Under the pieces are notes generated by a model. The model worked only from the letters and a program-made list of their open reading frames with translations. It searched no databases and was not told the DNA's origin. DNA of 6,273 bases from Candidatus Hecatellales archaeon B24 (GTDB lineage: Archaea; Thermoproteota; Bathyarchaeia; Hecatellales; Hecatellaceae), in assembly GCA_001593855.1 (NCBI GenBank), contig LUCC01000047.1, positions 1 through 6,273 on the forward strand, given 5' to 3'. A program made the translations under genes and the position numbers. This document shows, piece after piece, positions 1 through 5,938 of this stretch. The first letter of the stretch is position 1. Each line of letters opens with the position of its first letter.

Positions 1-1
1 C

Positions 2-1006
2 GGTGTGGGAGACCTTGAAGCCGTATTCCATGCTTCCATGCTCTCCAACGACCTCGGCGTGGACGCTATAAGCTGCGGGACCACCATAGCCTTCCTCATG
101 GAGCTCTACGAGGAAGGAATTATCACGAAGGAGGAAACCGGCGGAATAGACCTACGCTTCGGGAACGCTGAAGCCATGATCGAAACCATGAAGCGTATTG
201 CTTCAAGGCAGGGTAAACTGGGAGAGTGGGGTGCCCTCGGAGTGAGGAAGGCTGCTAAAGCCATAGGTAGGGGAGCCGAAAAATATGTGACCGACGTTAA
301 AGGAATGGAAACCATAATCACCGATCCCCGGGCTGCTACGGGCTTCGGCTTCGCCTATGCTGTTGCAAGCAGAGGCTCCGACCACCTGAGAGCCCACCCC
401 GTCTTCGAGATGCTTCCCTACTTTAAGGCTGTGGCAGCTGAGCTTTTCGGCGCTCCTGAAGCCTGCATGCTCGGCGAGTTTAAAGGGAAGGTACGAATGA
501 TATACTGGCATGAAAACATGGCTGCAGTCACCGATTCCATGGGCACCTGCAGGTTTATGCATGCCTCCTTCTATGCCGAGTATCCCATCCCGGAGCTTAT
601 GGCCAAGTTCTCTAAGAGTAAAAAGGAGCCCCACTCCATCAAATACCATGAATGGCTCTCCGCTGCTACAGGTATACCCTTCACCTATGAATCCATGCTT
701 CAGGCTGGTGAACGCATAATAGCCCTTGAAAGAGCATTAAACAATAGGTTTGGCATTAGGAGAAAAGATGACTATCTCCCAGAGAGATTTTACAATGAAC
801 CCTTAGGCTCAGGCAAGTTCAAAGGTAAAGTTTTCCCGAGGAAAACCTTCGAGTCCATGCTGGACGAATACTACGAGCTTAGAGGATGGGACCTGAAAAC
901 AGGCCTACTGACCGAGGAGAAGCTGCTGGAGTTGGGGATGAAAGATGTAGCCGAAGACCTGAAGCGTAGGGGGCTGCTTGCCACCAAAACCTCTAAAAAG
1001 GAGTAA
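2..1006 (+). CDS. Aldehyde:ferredoxin oxidoreductase family protein, C-terminal part (5' truncated by window edge)
   Basis: Tungsten- or molybdenum-bispterin enzymes of this family oxidise aldehydes to acids in the cytoplasm and pass electrons to ferredoxin. The frame is open to the window edge. Family members are about 600 residues, so roughly half is missing, including the N-terminal CxxCxxxC part of the Fe-S site. Numbering from the codon at base 5, NDLGVD at 15-20 matches the first pterin-binding motif (DxxGLD, with Asn for the first Asp). TDPRAATGFGFAYA at 106-119 followed by RGSDHLRA at 123-130 is a family signature; His127 is probably the His near the metal. DSMGTCR at 177-183 is the second pterin motif, and Cys182 should be the fourth [4Fe-4S] ligand. 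The end (RGWD, LGMKDVAEDL) is typical. The subfamily and aldehyde cannot be told from this part. It is co-directional with the small zinc-finger gene 22 bases downstream and convergent with the acyl-CoA operon. Confidence 0.93.
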   Translation, partial: GVGDLEAVFHASMLSNDLGVDAISCGTTIAFLMELYEEGIITKEETGGIDLRFGNAEAMIETMKRIASRQGKLGEWGALGVRKAAKAIGRGAEKYVTDVKGMETIITDPRAATGFGFAYAVASRGSDHLRAHPVFEMLPYFKAVAAELFGAPEACMLGEFKGKVRMIYWHENMAAVTDSMGTCRFMHASFYAEYPIPELMAKFSKSKKEPHSIKYHEWLSAATGIPFTYESMLQAGERIIALERALNNRFGIRRKDDYLPERFYNEPLGSGKFKGKVFPRKTFESMLDEYYELRGWDLKTGLLTEEKLLELGMKDVAEDLKRRGLLATKTSKKE

Positions 1007-1028
1007 AGGAAAGGGGGGTTGAAAAGGC

Positions 1029-1184
1029 ATGCCCGCATGTAAGATTTGCGGTAAAAGAATTGAAGTGGCGAAGACGGGTGTACGCTCCTATATTTGCCGT
1101 ATATGTGGACGTGTCGTATGCAGGGATGACTATAACTTAACGCGAAGGGTTTGCGTCAAATGCTATAAAGGCAAGGCTCGCTAG
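1029..1184 (+). CDS. 51-residue cysteine-rich zinc-finger protein (FYVE/cross-brace-like spacing)
   Basis: Translating from ATG 1029 gives a 51-residue basic protein with seven cysteines: C4xxC7, C23xxC26, C31, C42xxC45. The order of metal-ligand pairs resembles a two-zinc cross-brace finger. The stretch around CRICGRVVC (23-31) and RRVCVKCY (39-46) recalls the second half of FYVE fingers (CRxCGxxxC ... RVCxxCY). Asp34 sits where the second ligand of the third pair would be, as CxxD instead of CxxC. The WxxD and R(R/K)HHC phosphoinositide motifs of true FYVE domains are absent. An in-frame TGA at 1020-1022 fixes ATG 1029 as the first possible ATG; a G6 run at 1013-1018, ten bases upstream, can act as ribosome site. 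It follows the AOR-family gene by 22 bases and is probably cotranscribed with it. Function is unknown; zinc- or nucleic-acid-binding, or metallocentre assembly, are guesses. Confidence 0.75.
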   Translation: MPACKICGKRIEVAKTGVRSYICRICGRVVCRDDYNLTRRVCVKCYKGKAR

Positions 1185-2404
1185 ATTATCCCCTTTCTCT
1201 TTAGCTCCTCAAATTTTTCTTTACTTAAACCTAGGATATTGCAGTAGATTTCTTCATTGTGTTCTCCCATTCTCGGCGGGAAACTCATTTTAAAGCCTGC
1301 AGATTTAAGGTAGGCTGTAATGGAGGGTGGAGGCGGAAGATGTATTTCCTTCCCTGTCCGCGGATCTTTGGCCGTAATCATGTACTTGCTGATGTGGGGG
1401 TCTCGGGCTACGTCCATGATGGTGTTAATCTTGGAGATGGGCACTCCTATCCGGTTGAACATGCTGATAAGCTCGTCCACGGTGTAGTTTTTCGTCGCCT
1501 CTGAAAGCTTCCTGTTAAGGTTGTCGACATCCGCTATCCTACCGGCGTTGGTTTCATATTCCTTGCTGTAAAGAGATTCGAAGCCTGGAAGCTTGGTTAT
1601 GGCCTCCCACTGCCTGTCGTTGCCGACAGCTATGTAAACGTAGCCGTCTTTGGCAGGGTAAACGGATACGGGGGCGAAGAACTCGTGGGTGTTCCCCCTC
1701 CTCGTAATCTTCTTGCCGAAGTCCACAGTCATCACTATCGGGTTCACCATTATGGACGCTGCCCCCTGAAACATGGAAATGTCAACCCGGCATCCTTCAC
1801 CTGTCACAGCACGCTTAAACAAGGCCTTCATCACCTGGCCGTAAGCGATTAAGCTGGCTCCCAAGTCCACTATGGGAACCCCGAAAACCATGGGCGGGCC
1901 ATCCCTCTCACCGGTTATCTCCATGTATCCGCATCTCGCCTGGAGAATAGGGTCGTAGGCAGGCTCGTTGCTTTCAGGCCCGAAGCCTGTAATGCCAACC
2001 CAGATTAAATCTTTTTTAACGCTACGCAGAGTCCCATAGTCTATGCCAAGTTTCCCGTAACGTTTCGGAAGCGTGTTGGTGGCGAAGATGTCCACGTTAA
2101 GTTTTTCGATGAGCTCCTTTAAGATTTCACGGCCTTTCTCCTCGGCTAGGTTCAGCGTTATGGCTTTCTTACCCACGTTGTTGGGCAGGTAGTAGGTGTA
2201 CATTTTGTCTTCGCCTAGGGCTGGCTCGCCAACTCTCCGGTTTGGGTCTCCCTTCACAGGGTCTTCCAGCCTTATAACGTTCATTCCTTCAGCAGCCAGC
2301 AGGTAGGTGAGAAAGGGCAGAGTTGTAGCCTGCTCATGGCTGAGCACCGTAATCTTACTGAAGAACTCCAACTCCTTACGCTCTGTTTCGCTTAGCTCCG
2401 CCAC
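1181..2404 (-). CDS. Family III CoA-transferase (CaiB/BaiF/Frc type)
   Basis: A 407-residue protein of normal family length. These enzymes move CoA between carboxylic acids through an aspartyl-CoA anhydride/thioester intermediate and act as interlocked dimers. Visible marks are LSHEQA at 21-26 (Gln25 probably equals the CoA-site Gln of formyl-CoA transferase), VIRLEDPVKGDPNR at 43-56 (family pattern VIKvE.p..GD..R), NNVGKKAITLNL at 75-86, GITGFGPES at 137-145, AYDPILQARCGYMEITG at 149-165, and the likely catalytic Asp180 in VPIVDLGAS followed by TGEGCRVDISM at 201-211. The start is GTG; the Shine-Dalgarno sequence GAGGTGA lies six bases upstream and overlaps the stop of the B12-subunit gene, so the two are translationally close. 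It is the last gene of the mutase operon. Its acid substrate and CoA donor cannot be read from sequence. Family III also includes benzylsuccinate CoA-transferases, which fits a succinate-like substrate for the adjacent mutase. Confidence 0.93.
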   Translation of the reverse strand: MAELSETERKELEFFSKITVLSHEQATTLPFLTYLLAAEGMNVIRLEDPVKGDPNRRVGEPALGEDKMYTYYLPNNVGKKAITLNLAEEKGREILKELIEKLNVDIFATNTLPKRYGKLGIDYGTLRSVKKDLIWVGITGFGPESNEPAYDPILQARCGYMEITGERDGPPMVFGVPIVDLGASLIAYGQVMKALFKRAVTGEGCRVDISMFQGAASIMVNPIVMTVDFGKKITRRGNTHEFFAPVSVYPAKDGYVYIAVGNDRQWEAITKLPGFESLYSKEYETNAGRIADVDNLNRKLSEATKNYTVDELISMFNRIGVPISKINTIMDVARDPHISKYMITAKDPRTGKEIHLPPPPSITAYLKSAGFKMSFPPRMGEHNEEIYCNILGLSKEKFEELKRKGII

Positions 2405-2410
2405 TGGCTT

Positions 2411-2417
2411 TCACCTC
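2411..2417 (-). promoter_or_regulatory. Ribosome binding site of the CoA-transferase gene
   Basis: Minus-strand GAGGTGA, complementary to the archaeal 16S 3' end, lies six bases before GTG 2404. Its TGA is also the stop codon of the preceding B12-subunit gene, which supports the GTG start and tight coupling. Confidence 0.7.
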
Positions 2418-2809
2418 TTGGCCAGCTCTTCAACTCGTTTAACTATGTCCTGAAGCTTTGAGCCTGGAGGAAACACCTCGGCTATTCCTATTTCCTCCTT
2501 TAAAACAGGGGTTTCATCGTCGAGAACTATTCCTCCGAGAATCACCGGGATGTCTGCACCAGCCTCCCTAAGCTTTCTCATGATCTCCTTGGACCAGTAC
2601 ATGTGAGTTCCAGAGAGAATGCTTAAGCCGATGACATCCACTTTTTCCTTAAGGGCTAAGCTAACGATCTCATCCGGCTTCTTGAAGCGCCCAGTGTAAA
2701 TTACCTCCATTCCGGCTTCCTTAAGGGCGGTTGCAACAACCTTCGCTCCCCTATCATGCCCGTCGAGACCTGGCTTAGCTATTAAAACCTTAATTTTTTT
2801 CTCGCCCAC
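2411..2809 (-). CDS. Cobalamin-binding small subunit of methylmalonyl-CoA-mutase-family enzyme
   Basis: A 132-residue stand-alone B12-binding Rossmann-like domain, the usual size for the split archaeal mutases. It carries adenosylcobalamin with the lower ligand replaced by a protein His. The DxHxxG motif is Asp16-Gly-His18-Asp-Arg-Gly21 (KPGLDGHDRGAKVV at 12-25), with His18 as the cobalt ligand. LSILSG at 62-67 and the GG at 92-93 (VILGGIV) complete the nucleotide-tail pocket. PPGS at 114-117 replaces the common GPGT near the end. The frame is open upstream to 2986, but that extension overlaps the catalytic-subunit gene and does not resemble the family. I chose GTG 2809 because it begins just before the first strand (KIKVLIAKPG) and has GGGAGGGAG six bases ahead. 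The gene begins 19 bases after the catalytic subunit and ends 6 bases before the CoA-transferase. Confidence 0.93.
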   Translation of the reverse strand: MGEKKIKVLIAKPGLDGHDRGAKVVATALKEAGMEVIYTGRFKKPDEIVSLALKEKVDVIGLSILSGTHMYWSKEIMRKLREAGADIPVILGGIVLDDETPVLKEEIGIAEVFPPGSKLQDIVKRVEELAKR

Positions 2810-2815
2810 GTCTTT

Positions 2816-2824
2816 CTCCCTCCC
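2816..2824 (-). promoter_or_regulatory. Ribosome binding site deciding the B12-subunit start
   Basis: Minus-strand GGGAGGGAG with a six-base spacer to GTG 2809. It lies in the 19-base gap between the two mutase genes and is the main reason for preferring the 132-residue product over a 191-residue one. Confidence 0.7.
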
Positions 2825-2828
2825 TAGG

Positions 2829-4514
2829 CTACCACACCACCATTTCTTCAGCTCTACCGAAAACTTGGACAAGTCTTTCACACATTTCACCCAGAGTAGC
2901 CTTCGCCTTAACCGCGTCGATAATGTACGGCATGGTGTTCTCCCCGGTTTCAGCTGCCCTCTGCAGTTTTGCAAGAGTTTCTTCAACCTGCCTCTTATCT
3001 CGTGAAGCCTTAAACTTCTCCAGCCTCTCTATCACCTGCTCTTCCACTTCAGGGGAAACCTTGAAAACGCTTTCAAGCCTCTCCCCCCTTTCAACGGCGA
3101 AGAGGTTTTCACCTATCCGTATTATGTCTTTTTCCTCGATTCTTTTCTGCTGCTCGTACGCTTGCTTAGCTATAAGCCTCTGCATCCACCCCTTCCTTAT
3201 GGCTTCGATGGCTCCGCCCTCATCCTCCACAGCTTGGATAATCTCCTTCAGCTTTTTTTCAACCTCGTTCGTAAGAGACTCGACAAAGTAGGATCCTGCC
3301 AGAGGGTCTATCACATCGGTAACCCCTGACTCATAGGCAACTATCTGCATGGTTCTCAAAGCGATACGCATGGATTCCTCGGTGGGAATGGCGAAAGCCT
3401 CATCATAGCACTGCATGTTTTGAGCCTGCACCCCGGCTAAGGCTGCTGCCAGCGATGAAAGGGTAATCCTTATGATGTTGTTCAAAGGCTCGGCCCTAGT
3501 CAGGTGTAAGCCTCCCGAACCCACGAAAATCCTCATCATACAGGAGCGTGGATTTTTCGCTCCAAACCTGTCCTTCATTATCCTAGCCCAAAGCCTCCTA
3601 GCCGCCCTCAGACCGCATATGACCTCGAAGAATTCAGGGGCGCAGACACAGTTCCAAACCGAAATGTTAAAGGCGAAGCTGTCGATGGGCAGCCCCCTCT
3701 TCAACATTGCCTCCACGTAGGATATGGCATTAGCAAAGCTTAACCCCATAGCCGTTACGAAGTCTGCCCCAGCCTCCTGAATATGGTACTGGCATACGGT
3801 TATAGGCTGCCACCGGGGCATCTGTTTAACGCAGAACTCCATGAGGTCGCAGGCAAGCCTCATAGAATGCTCAACAGGGTAAATGAAGGTTCCCCTAGCC
3901 ACGAACTCCTTTAAAATTTCGTTTTGGCATGCCCCCCAGATTCTGTCCCTAGGCACGCCACGCCTGTCAGCTTCAGCAATATGCATGGCTACGATGAAAG
4001 GTGCGGTTGCGTTCACCTGAAGGTGAACACTTATTTTATCCATCGAAATGTCTTGGTAGAGAAGCTCGTATTCTGATATGTTGCTTATCGAGCATCCTAC
4101 CTTGCCTACCTCCCCTTTCGCCAATGGATGGTCTGGGTCGTAGCCAAGCTGGGTAGGAAGGTCGAAGGCAGCGCTTAAACCAGTTTCCCCGTGAGCAAGC
4201 AGATACTTCCATCTTCTGTTGGTTTCCTCGGCTGTACCCCACCCAGTGTACTGCCTCATGGTGTAAAGGCGTGACCTGTACATTAGGGGATATATGCCTG
4301 AGGTATACGGGTATTCTCCTGGGAAAGCGATGTCGCTGAAATAGTCTAAATCTTTAACGTCGTTTGGAGTGTAGAAGGGCTTGACAGGGATGCCTGAGAA
4401 AGTTTTAAACTCCCTCTTCCTTTCAGGAGCCTTACTTAAAGCCTTCTTCACACGGGTTTCTAACCATTCCTCCTGCCTCTTCTTGAGCTCCTCTAGAAAT
4501 TTATCGTCAAACAT
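2829..4514 (-). CDS. Methylmalonyl-CoA-mutase-family catalytic (large) subunit, divergent
   Basis: A 561-residue protein: TIM-barrel substrate domain without its own B12 domain, which is supplied by the next gene. The family performs adenosylcobalamin-dependent 1,2-shifts on acyl-CoAs such as methylmalonyl-CoA/succinyl-CoA. Recognisable segments are GEYPYTSGIYPLMYRSR (66-82), TMRQYTGWGTAEETN (85-99), TGLSAAFDLPTQLGYDPDHP (111-130), CQNEILKEF (196-204), YHIQEAGA (243-250), YDEAFAIPTEE (370-380) and ESGVTDVIDPLAGSYFVE (395-412). From memory of the Propionibacterium enzyme, Tyr89, Gln197, Arg207, Tyr243 and His244 are kept at the same numbers; Tyr89 and Arg207 mark carboxylated substrates. Several other active-site motifs are replaced (see findings). 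The frame extends six codons further to TTG 4532, but ATG 4514 has GGAGG just upstream and fits relatives' N-termini. First gene of a three-gene unit. Substrate is uncertain. Confidence 0.92.
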   Translation of the reverse strand: MFDDKFLEELKKRQEEWLETRVKKALSKAPERKREFKTFSGIPVKPFYTPNDVKDLDYFSDIAFPGEYPYTSGIYPLMYRSRLYTMRQYTGWGTAEETNRRWKYLLAHGETGLSAAFDLPTQLGYDPDHPLAKGEVGKVGCSISNISEYELLYQDISMDKISVHLQVNATAPFIVAMHIAEADRRGVPRDRIWGACQNEILKEFVARGTFIYPVEHSMRLACDLMEFCVKQMPRWQPITVCQYHIQEAGADFVTAMGLSFANAISYVEAMLKRGLPIDSFAFNISVWNCVCAPEFFEVICGLRAARRLWARIMKDRFGAKNPRSCMMRIFVGSGGLHLTRAEPLNNIIRITLSSLAAALAGVQAQNMQCYDEAFAIPTEESMRIALRTMQIVAYESGVTDVIDPLAGSYFVESLTNEVEKKLKEIIQAVEDEGGAIEAIRKGWMQRLIAKQAYEQQKRIEEKDIIRIGENLFAVERGERLESVFKVSPEVEEQVIERLEKFKASRDKRQVEETLAKLQRAAETGENTMPYIIDAVKAKATLGEMCERLVQVFGRAEEMVVW

Positions 4515-4518
4515 GAGT

Positions 4519-4523
4519 CCTCC
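4519..4523 (-). promoter_or_regulatory. Ribosome binding site of the mutase large subunit
   Basis: Minus-strand GGAGG within GGTGGGGAGG, four bases before ATG 4514. It favours this ATG over the in-frame TTG at 4532, which has no such site ahead of it. Confidence 0.6.
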
Positions 4524-4552
4524 CCACCTCAAGATATTACTTTAGTAAGGAG

Positions 4553-4560
4553 AATTAAAG
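4553..4560 (-). promoter_or_regulatory. Possible proximal TATA box for the mutase operon (weak)
   Basis: Minus-strand CTTTAATT ends 38 bases before ATG 4514, so a start about 25 bases further on would leave a short leader holding the GGAGG site. There is no clear A-rich BRE before it. The box lies in an imperfect dyad, CTTTA-N11-TAAAG at 4540-4560, that could bind a regulator. The more distal box at 4636-4642 is the alternative. Confidence 0.25.
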
Positions 4561-4576
4561 GCTAGCGACGTTTTTT

Positions 4577-4590
4577 AATCACTAATCACT
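4577..4590. repeat. Tandem 7-bp repeat AATCACT x2 flanked by T6 and A6
   Basis: Two exact head-to-tail copies of AATCACT (4577-4583, 4584-4590) lie between a T6 run at 4571-4576 and an A6 run at 4591-4596. They sit in the gap between the dehydrogenase and the mutase genes. In minus-strand RNA the U6 and A6 runs could pair weakly around the repeat. Direct repeats in such a place may be an operator, but nothing else supports that. Confidence 0.6.
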
Positions 4591-4605
4591 AAAAAACCTG
4601 AAAAA
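4591..4605 (-). terminator. Possible U-tract terminator after the acyl-CoA dehydrogenase
   Basis: Read on the minus strand this is T5-CAGG-T6, about 85 bases after the dehydrogenase stop. Archaeal intrinsic termination mainly uses U-rich tracts, so two close runs are a fair candidate for ending or attenuating read-through into the mutase gene. There is no strong hairpin directly before it. Confidence 0.3.
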
Positions 4606-4635
4606 TGCGGTCAAAGCTTCCATCCACAAGAAGAG

Positions 4636-4642
4636 TATAAAG
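4636..4642 (-). promoter_or_regulatory. Possible distal TATA box for the mutase operon
   Basis: Minus-strand CTTTATA is the best TATA-like match in the 175-base gap. Its 3' end is about 120 bases before ATG 4514, implying a leader near 95 bases that would contain the U-tracts and the tandem repeat. Competing weak boxes in the gap keep confidence low. Confidence 0.35.
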
Positions 4643-4669
4643 TCTACGGTTGAAAATCTAGGCGGTTTA

Positions 4670-4683
4670 GGCTGACTGCAGCC
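4670..4683 (-). other. Short perfect hairpin just after the dehydrogenase stop
   Basis: GGCTG-N4-CAGCC is a 5-bp stem with a 4-base loop, starting seven bases after the dehydrogenase TAA on the minus strand. An 8-bp palindrome CCAGCTGG (4682-4689) overlaps it. It may protect the mRNA 3' end or help termination; no U-run follows immediately. Confidence 0.35.
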
Positions 4684-4689
4684 AGCTGG

Positions 4690-5886
4690 TTACTTCCTTT
4701 TTCTTTCCCTGTAGAGCTCACGGACGATTACGAGGTTGTTGATTTCTGTTGTTCCTCCACCCCAGAGAAGTCCTCCAGCATCCCTCCAAAGCCTGTTAAC
4801 AGGCATCTCCTCCGACATGCTGTATCCGCCGTGGATTCGCATAGCTTCGTCTACAGCTCTCTGAGCCAGCTCGCAGGCGAAGTTCTTGGCCATGCTTGAA
4901 ATCTTAACCACCTGGGGGTCCATCCGCCCCTTCACTGTTCCAACCTCTTTAATCTTCTTATCCATCAGCCATGCGCCATAGTAAAGGAAGGTTTTCGCAG
5001 CCTCCAGCTCGGTTGCAATCGTGGCGATTTTGAAGGCTATCCCTTGCCATCTGCTTATAGGCTGGCCGAAGGCTACTCTTTCCCCAGCATAATCCATAGC
5101 CACGTCGAGAGCAGCTCTGGTAAGCCCTAACCCCAGTGCACCGGTTATCAGCCTGATTTCAGCCAGAATCCCTTGGAGGTATGCTCCTCCCTTCCCTTCA
5201 CCTACGCCTGCTAGGGCATTTTTAAGAGGCACCTTACAGTCGTCGTACATCAGCTCACAGTTCTTCACGCCTCTAAGCCCGCTTTTAGGTATGTTTTTTC
5301 CTATCAGCAGGCCGGGGGTTCCCTTTGGAACCACTATGAAGTCTATACCCCAGAAGCCCTTCTCCTTCACAGCCATGACAGCGGTAATATACCAGTCTGC
5401 AACAGGCCCGTTCGTAACAAAGGTCTTAGTACCGTTAATAATACAGCTGTCCTCCTCCACCTTCACAGTTGTTTTCAGTATAGACAGGTCTGAGCCTCCA
5501 CCTGGCTCCGTAAGGCAGAAAGCCCCATACTTTTCTCCTTTAACCGCTGGAACCAGCCACTCCTGCTTTTGCTCTTCCGAGCCGAACAGGTAAATGAAGT
5601 CTGTGCACTGGAAGGCCTGCATGGTGCCTGCAAAGGCTACGCTGAGAGAGCCTTTCGCAAGCTCTTCGATGGCCACGCACTCCGCAACCGTGTCTAGGTT
5701 GGTTCCTCCATACTCCTCCGGGTATCTCATCCCGAAATATCCTATGTCCGCCAGCTTCTTCATAAGCTCTGGAGGTATTTCCTGCTTCCTGTCTATCTCC
5801 TCAGCTAACGGTGCTACTTCCCTTTCCGTGAATTCTCTCATAATTTTCTGAACCGATTTCTGAGTTTCATTTAATTCAAAGTCCAT
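4690..5886 (-). CDS. Acyl-CoA dehydrogenase family protein lacking the usual C-terminal catalytic Glu
   Basis: A 398-residue flavoprotein, normal length for the family. These cytoplasmic enzymes make 2,3-enoyl-CoAs with FAD and normally pass electrons to ETF. The order of domains is standard: N-terminal helical (1-120), beta domain with CLTEPGGGSD at 124-133 and KTFVTNGPVADW at 154-165, then the C-terminal helical domain with RLITGALGLGLTRAALD (245-261), ERVAFGQPISRWQ (269-281) and IHGGYSMSEEMPVNRLWRDA (351-370). The position of the usual catalytic Glu (YEGT in medium-chain enzymes) is Gly377 in WGGGTTEI (375-382). Isovaleryl- and long-chain enzymes also lack it and use a Glu in helix G; here Glu243 lies nearby, one residue before the aligned position. 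The start ATG 5886 has no good ribosome site but has a TATA-like box 28 bases upstream. It lies between the permease and the mutase operon on the same strand. Substrate unknown. Confidence 0.93.
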   Translation of the reverse strand: MDFELNETQKSVQKIMREFTEREVAPLAEEIDRKQEIPPELMKKLADIGYFGMRYPEEYGGTNLDTVAECVAIEELAKGSLSVAFAGTMQAFQCTDFIYLFGSEEQKQEWLVPAVKGEKYGAFCLTEPGGGSDLSILKTTVKVEEDSCIINGTKTFVTNGPVADWYITAVMAVKEKGFWGIDFIVVPKGTPGLLIGKNIPKSGLRGVKNCELMYDDCKVPLKNALAGVGEGKGGAYLQGILAEIRLITGALGLGLTRAALDVAMDYAGERVAFGQPISRWQGIAFKIATIATELEAAKTFLYYGAWLMDKKIKEVGTVKGRMDPQVVKISSMAKNFACELAQRAVDEAMRIHGGYSMSEEMPVNRLWRDAGGLLWGGGTTEINNLVIVRELYRERKRK

Positions 5887-5914
5887 GGCTAAAATTCATT
5901 TTACCTTAGTCTGC

Positions 5915-5930
5915 ATTTAAAACCTTTGCT
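5915..5930 (-). promoter_or_regulatory. Archaeal promoter (BRE + TATA) of the acyl-CoA dehydrogenase, probably leaderless
   Basis: Minus-strand TTTTAAAT (5915-5922) is preceded directly by AGCAAAGG (5923-5930), a purine-rich BRE-like element. The 3' edge of the box is 28 bases before ATG 5886, so the expected start falls at or next to the ATG. That agrees with the lack of a well-placed Shine-Dalgarno; AAGGT about 16 bases upstream is too far. The site lies within the 52-base gap after the permease gene. Confidence 0.55.
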
Positions 5931-5938
5931 GGAGGCGG

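Noticed and set aside
203..649. Minus-strand open frame of 148 codons inside the AOR-family gene
   Set aside because: Lies wholly opposite a clearly conserved coding sequence and its translation shows no recognisable domain; a shadow frame.
1193..1221. Pyrimidine-rich stretch with T5 as a plus-strand terminator for the AOR/zinc-finger transcript
   Set aside because: It is explained by the Lys/Glu-rich C-terminus of the CoA-transferase coded on the other strand, and no hairpin supports it; termination there remains possible but unsupported.
2810..2986. N-terminal extension of the B12-binding subunit giving a 191-residue protein
   Set aside because: The extra 59 codons overlap the end of the mutase large subunit in another frame, give an Arg/Lys/Leu-rich sequence unlike the family, and a strong ribosome site sits right before GTG 2809.
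4515..4532. TTG start adding six residues to the mutase large subunit
   Set aside because: No ribosome site before it; those bases contain the GGAGG for ATG 4514.
5291..5851. Plus-strand open frames opposite the acyl-CoA dehydrogenase
   Set aside because: Mirror frames of a well-conserved gene, with low-complexity Ser/Pro-rich translations and no ribosome sites seen.
4690..5886. Frameshift or sequencing error as cause of the missing catalytic Glu in the dehydrogenase
   Set aside because: The frame stays in register with family motifs on both sides (RLWRDA before, TTEI...VRE after), so Gly377 appears genuine.
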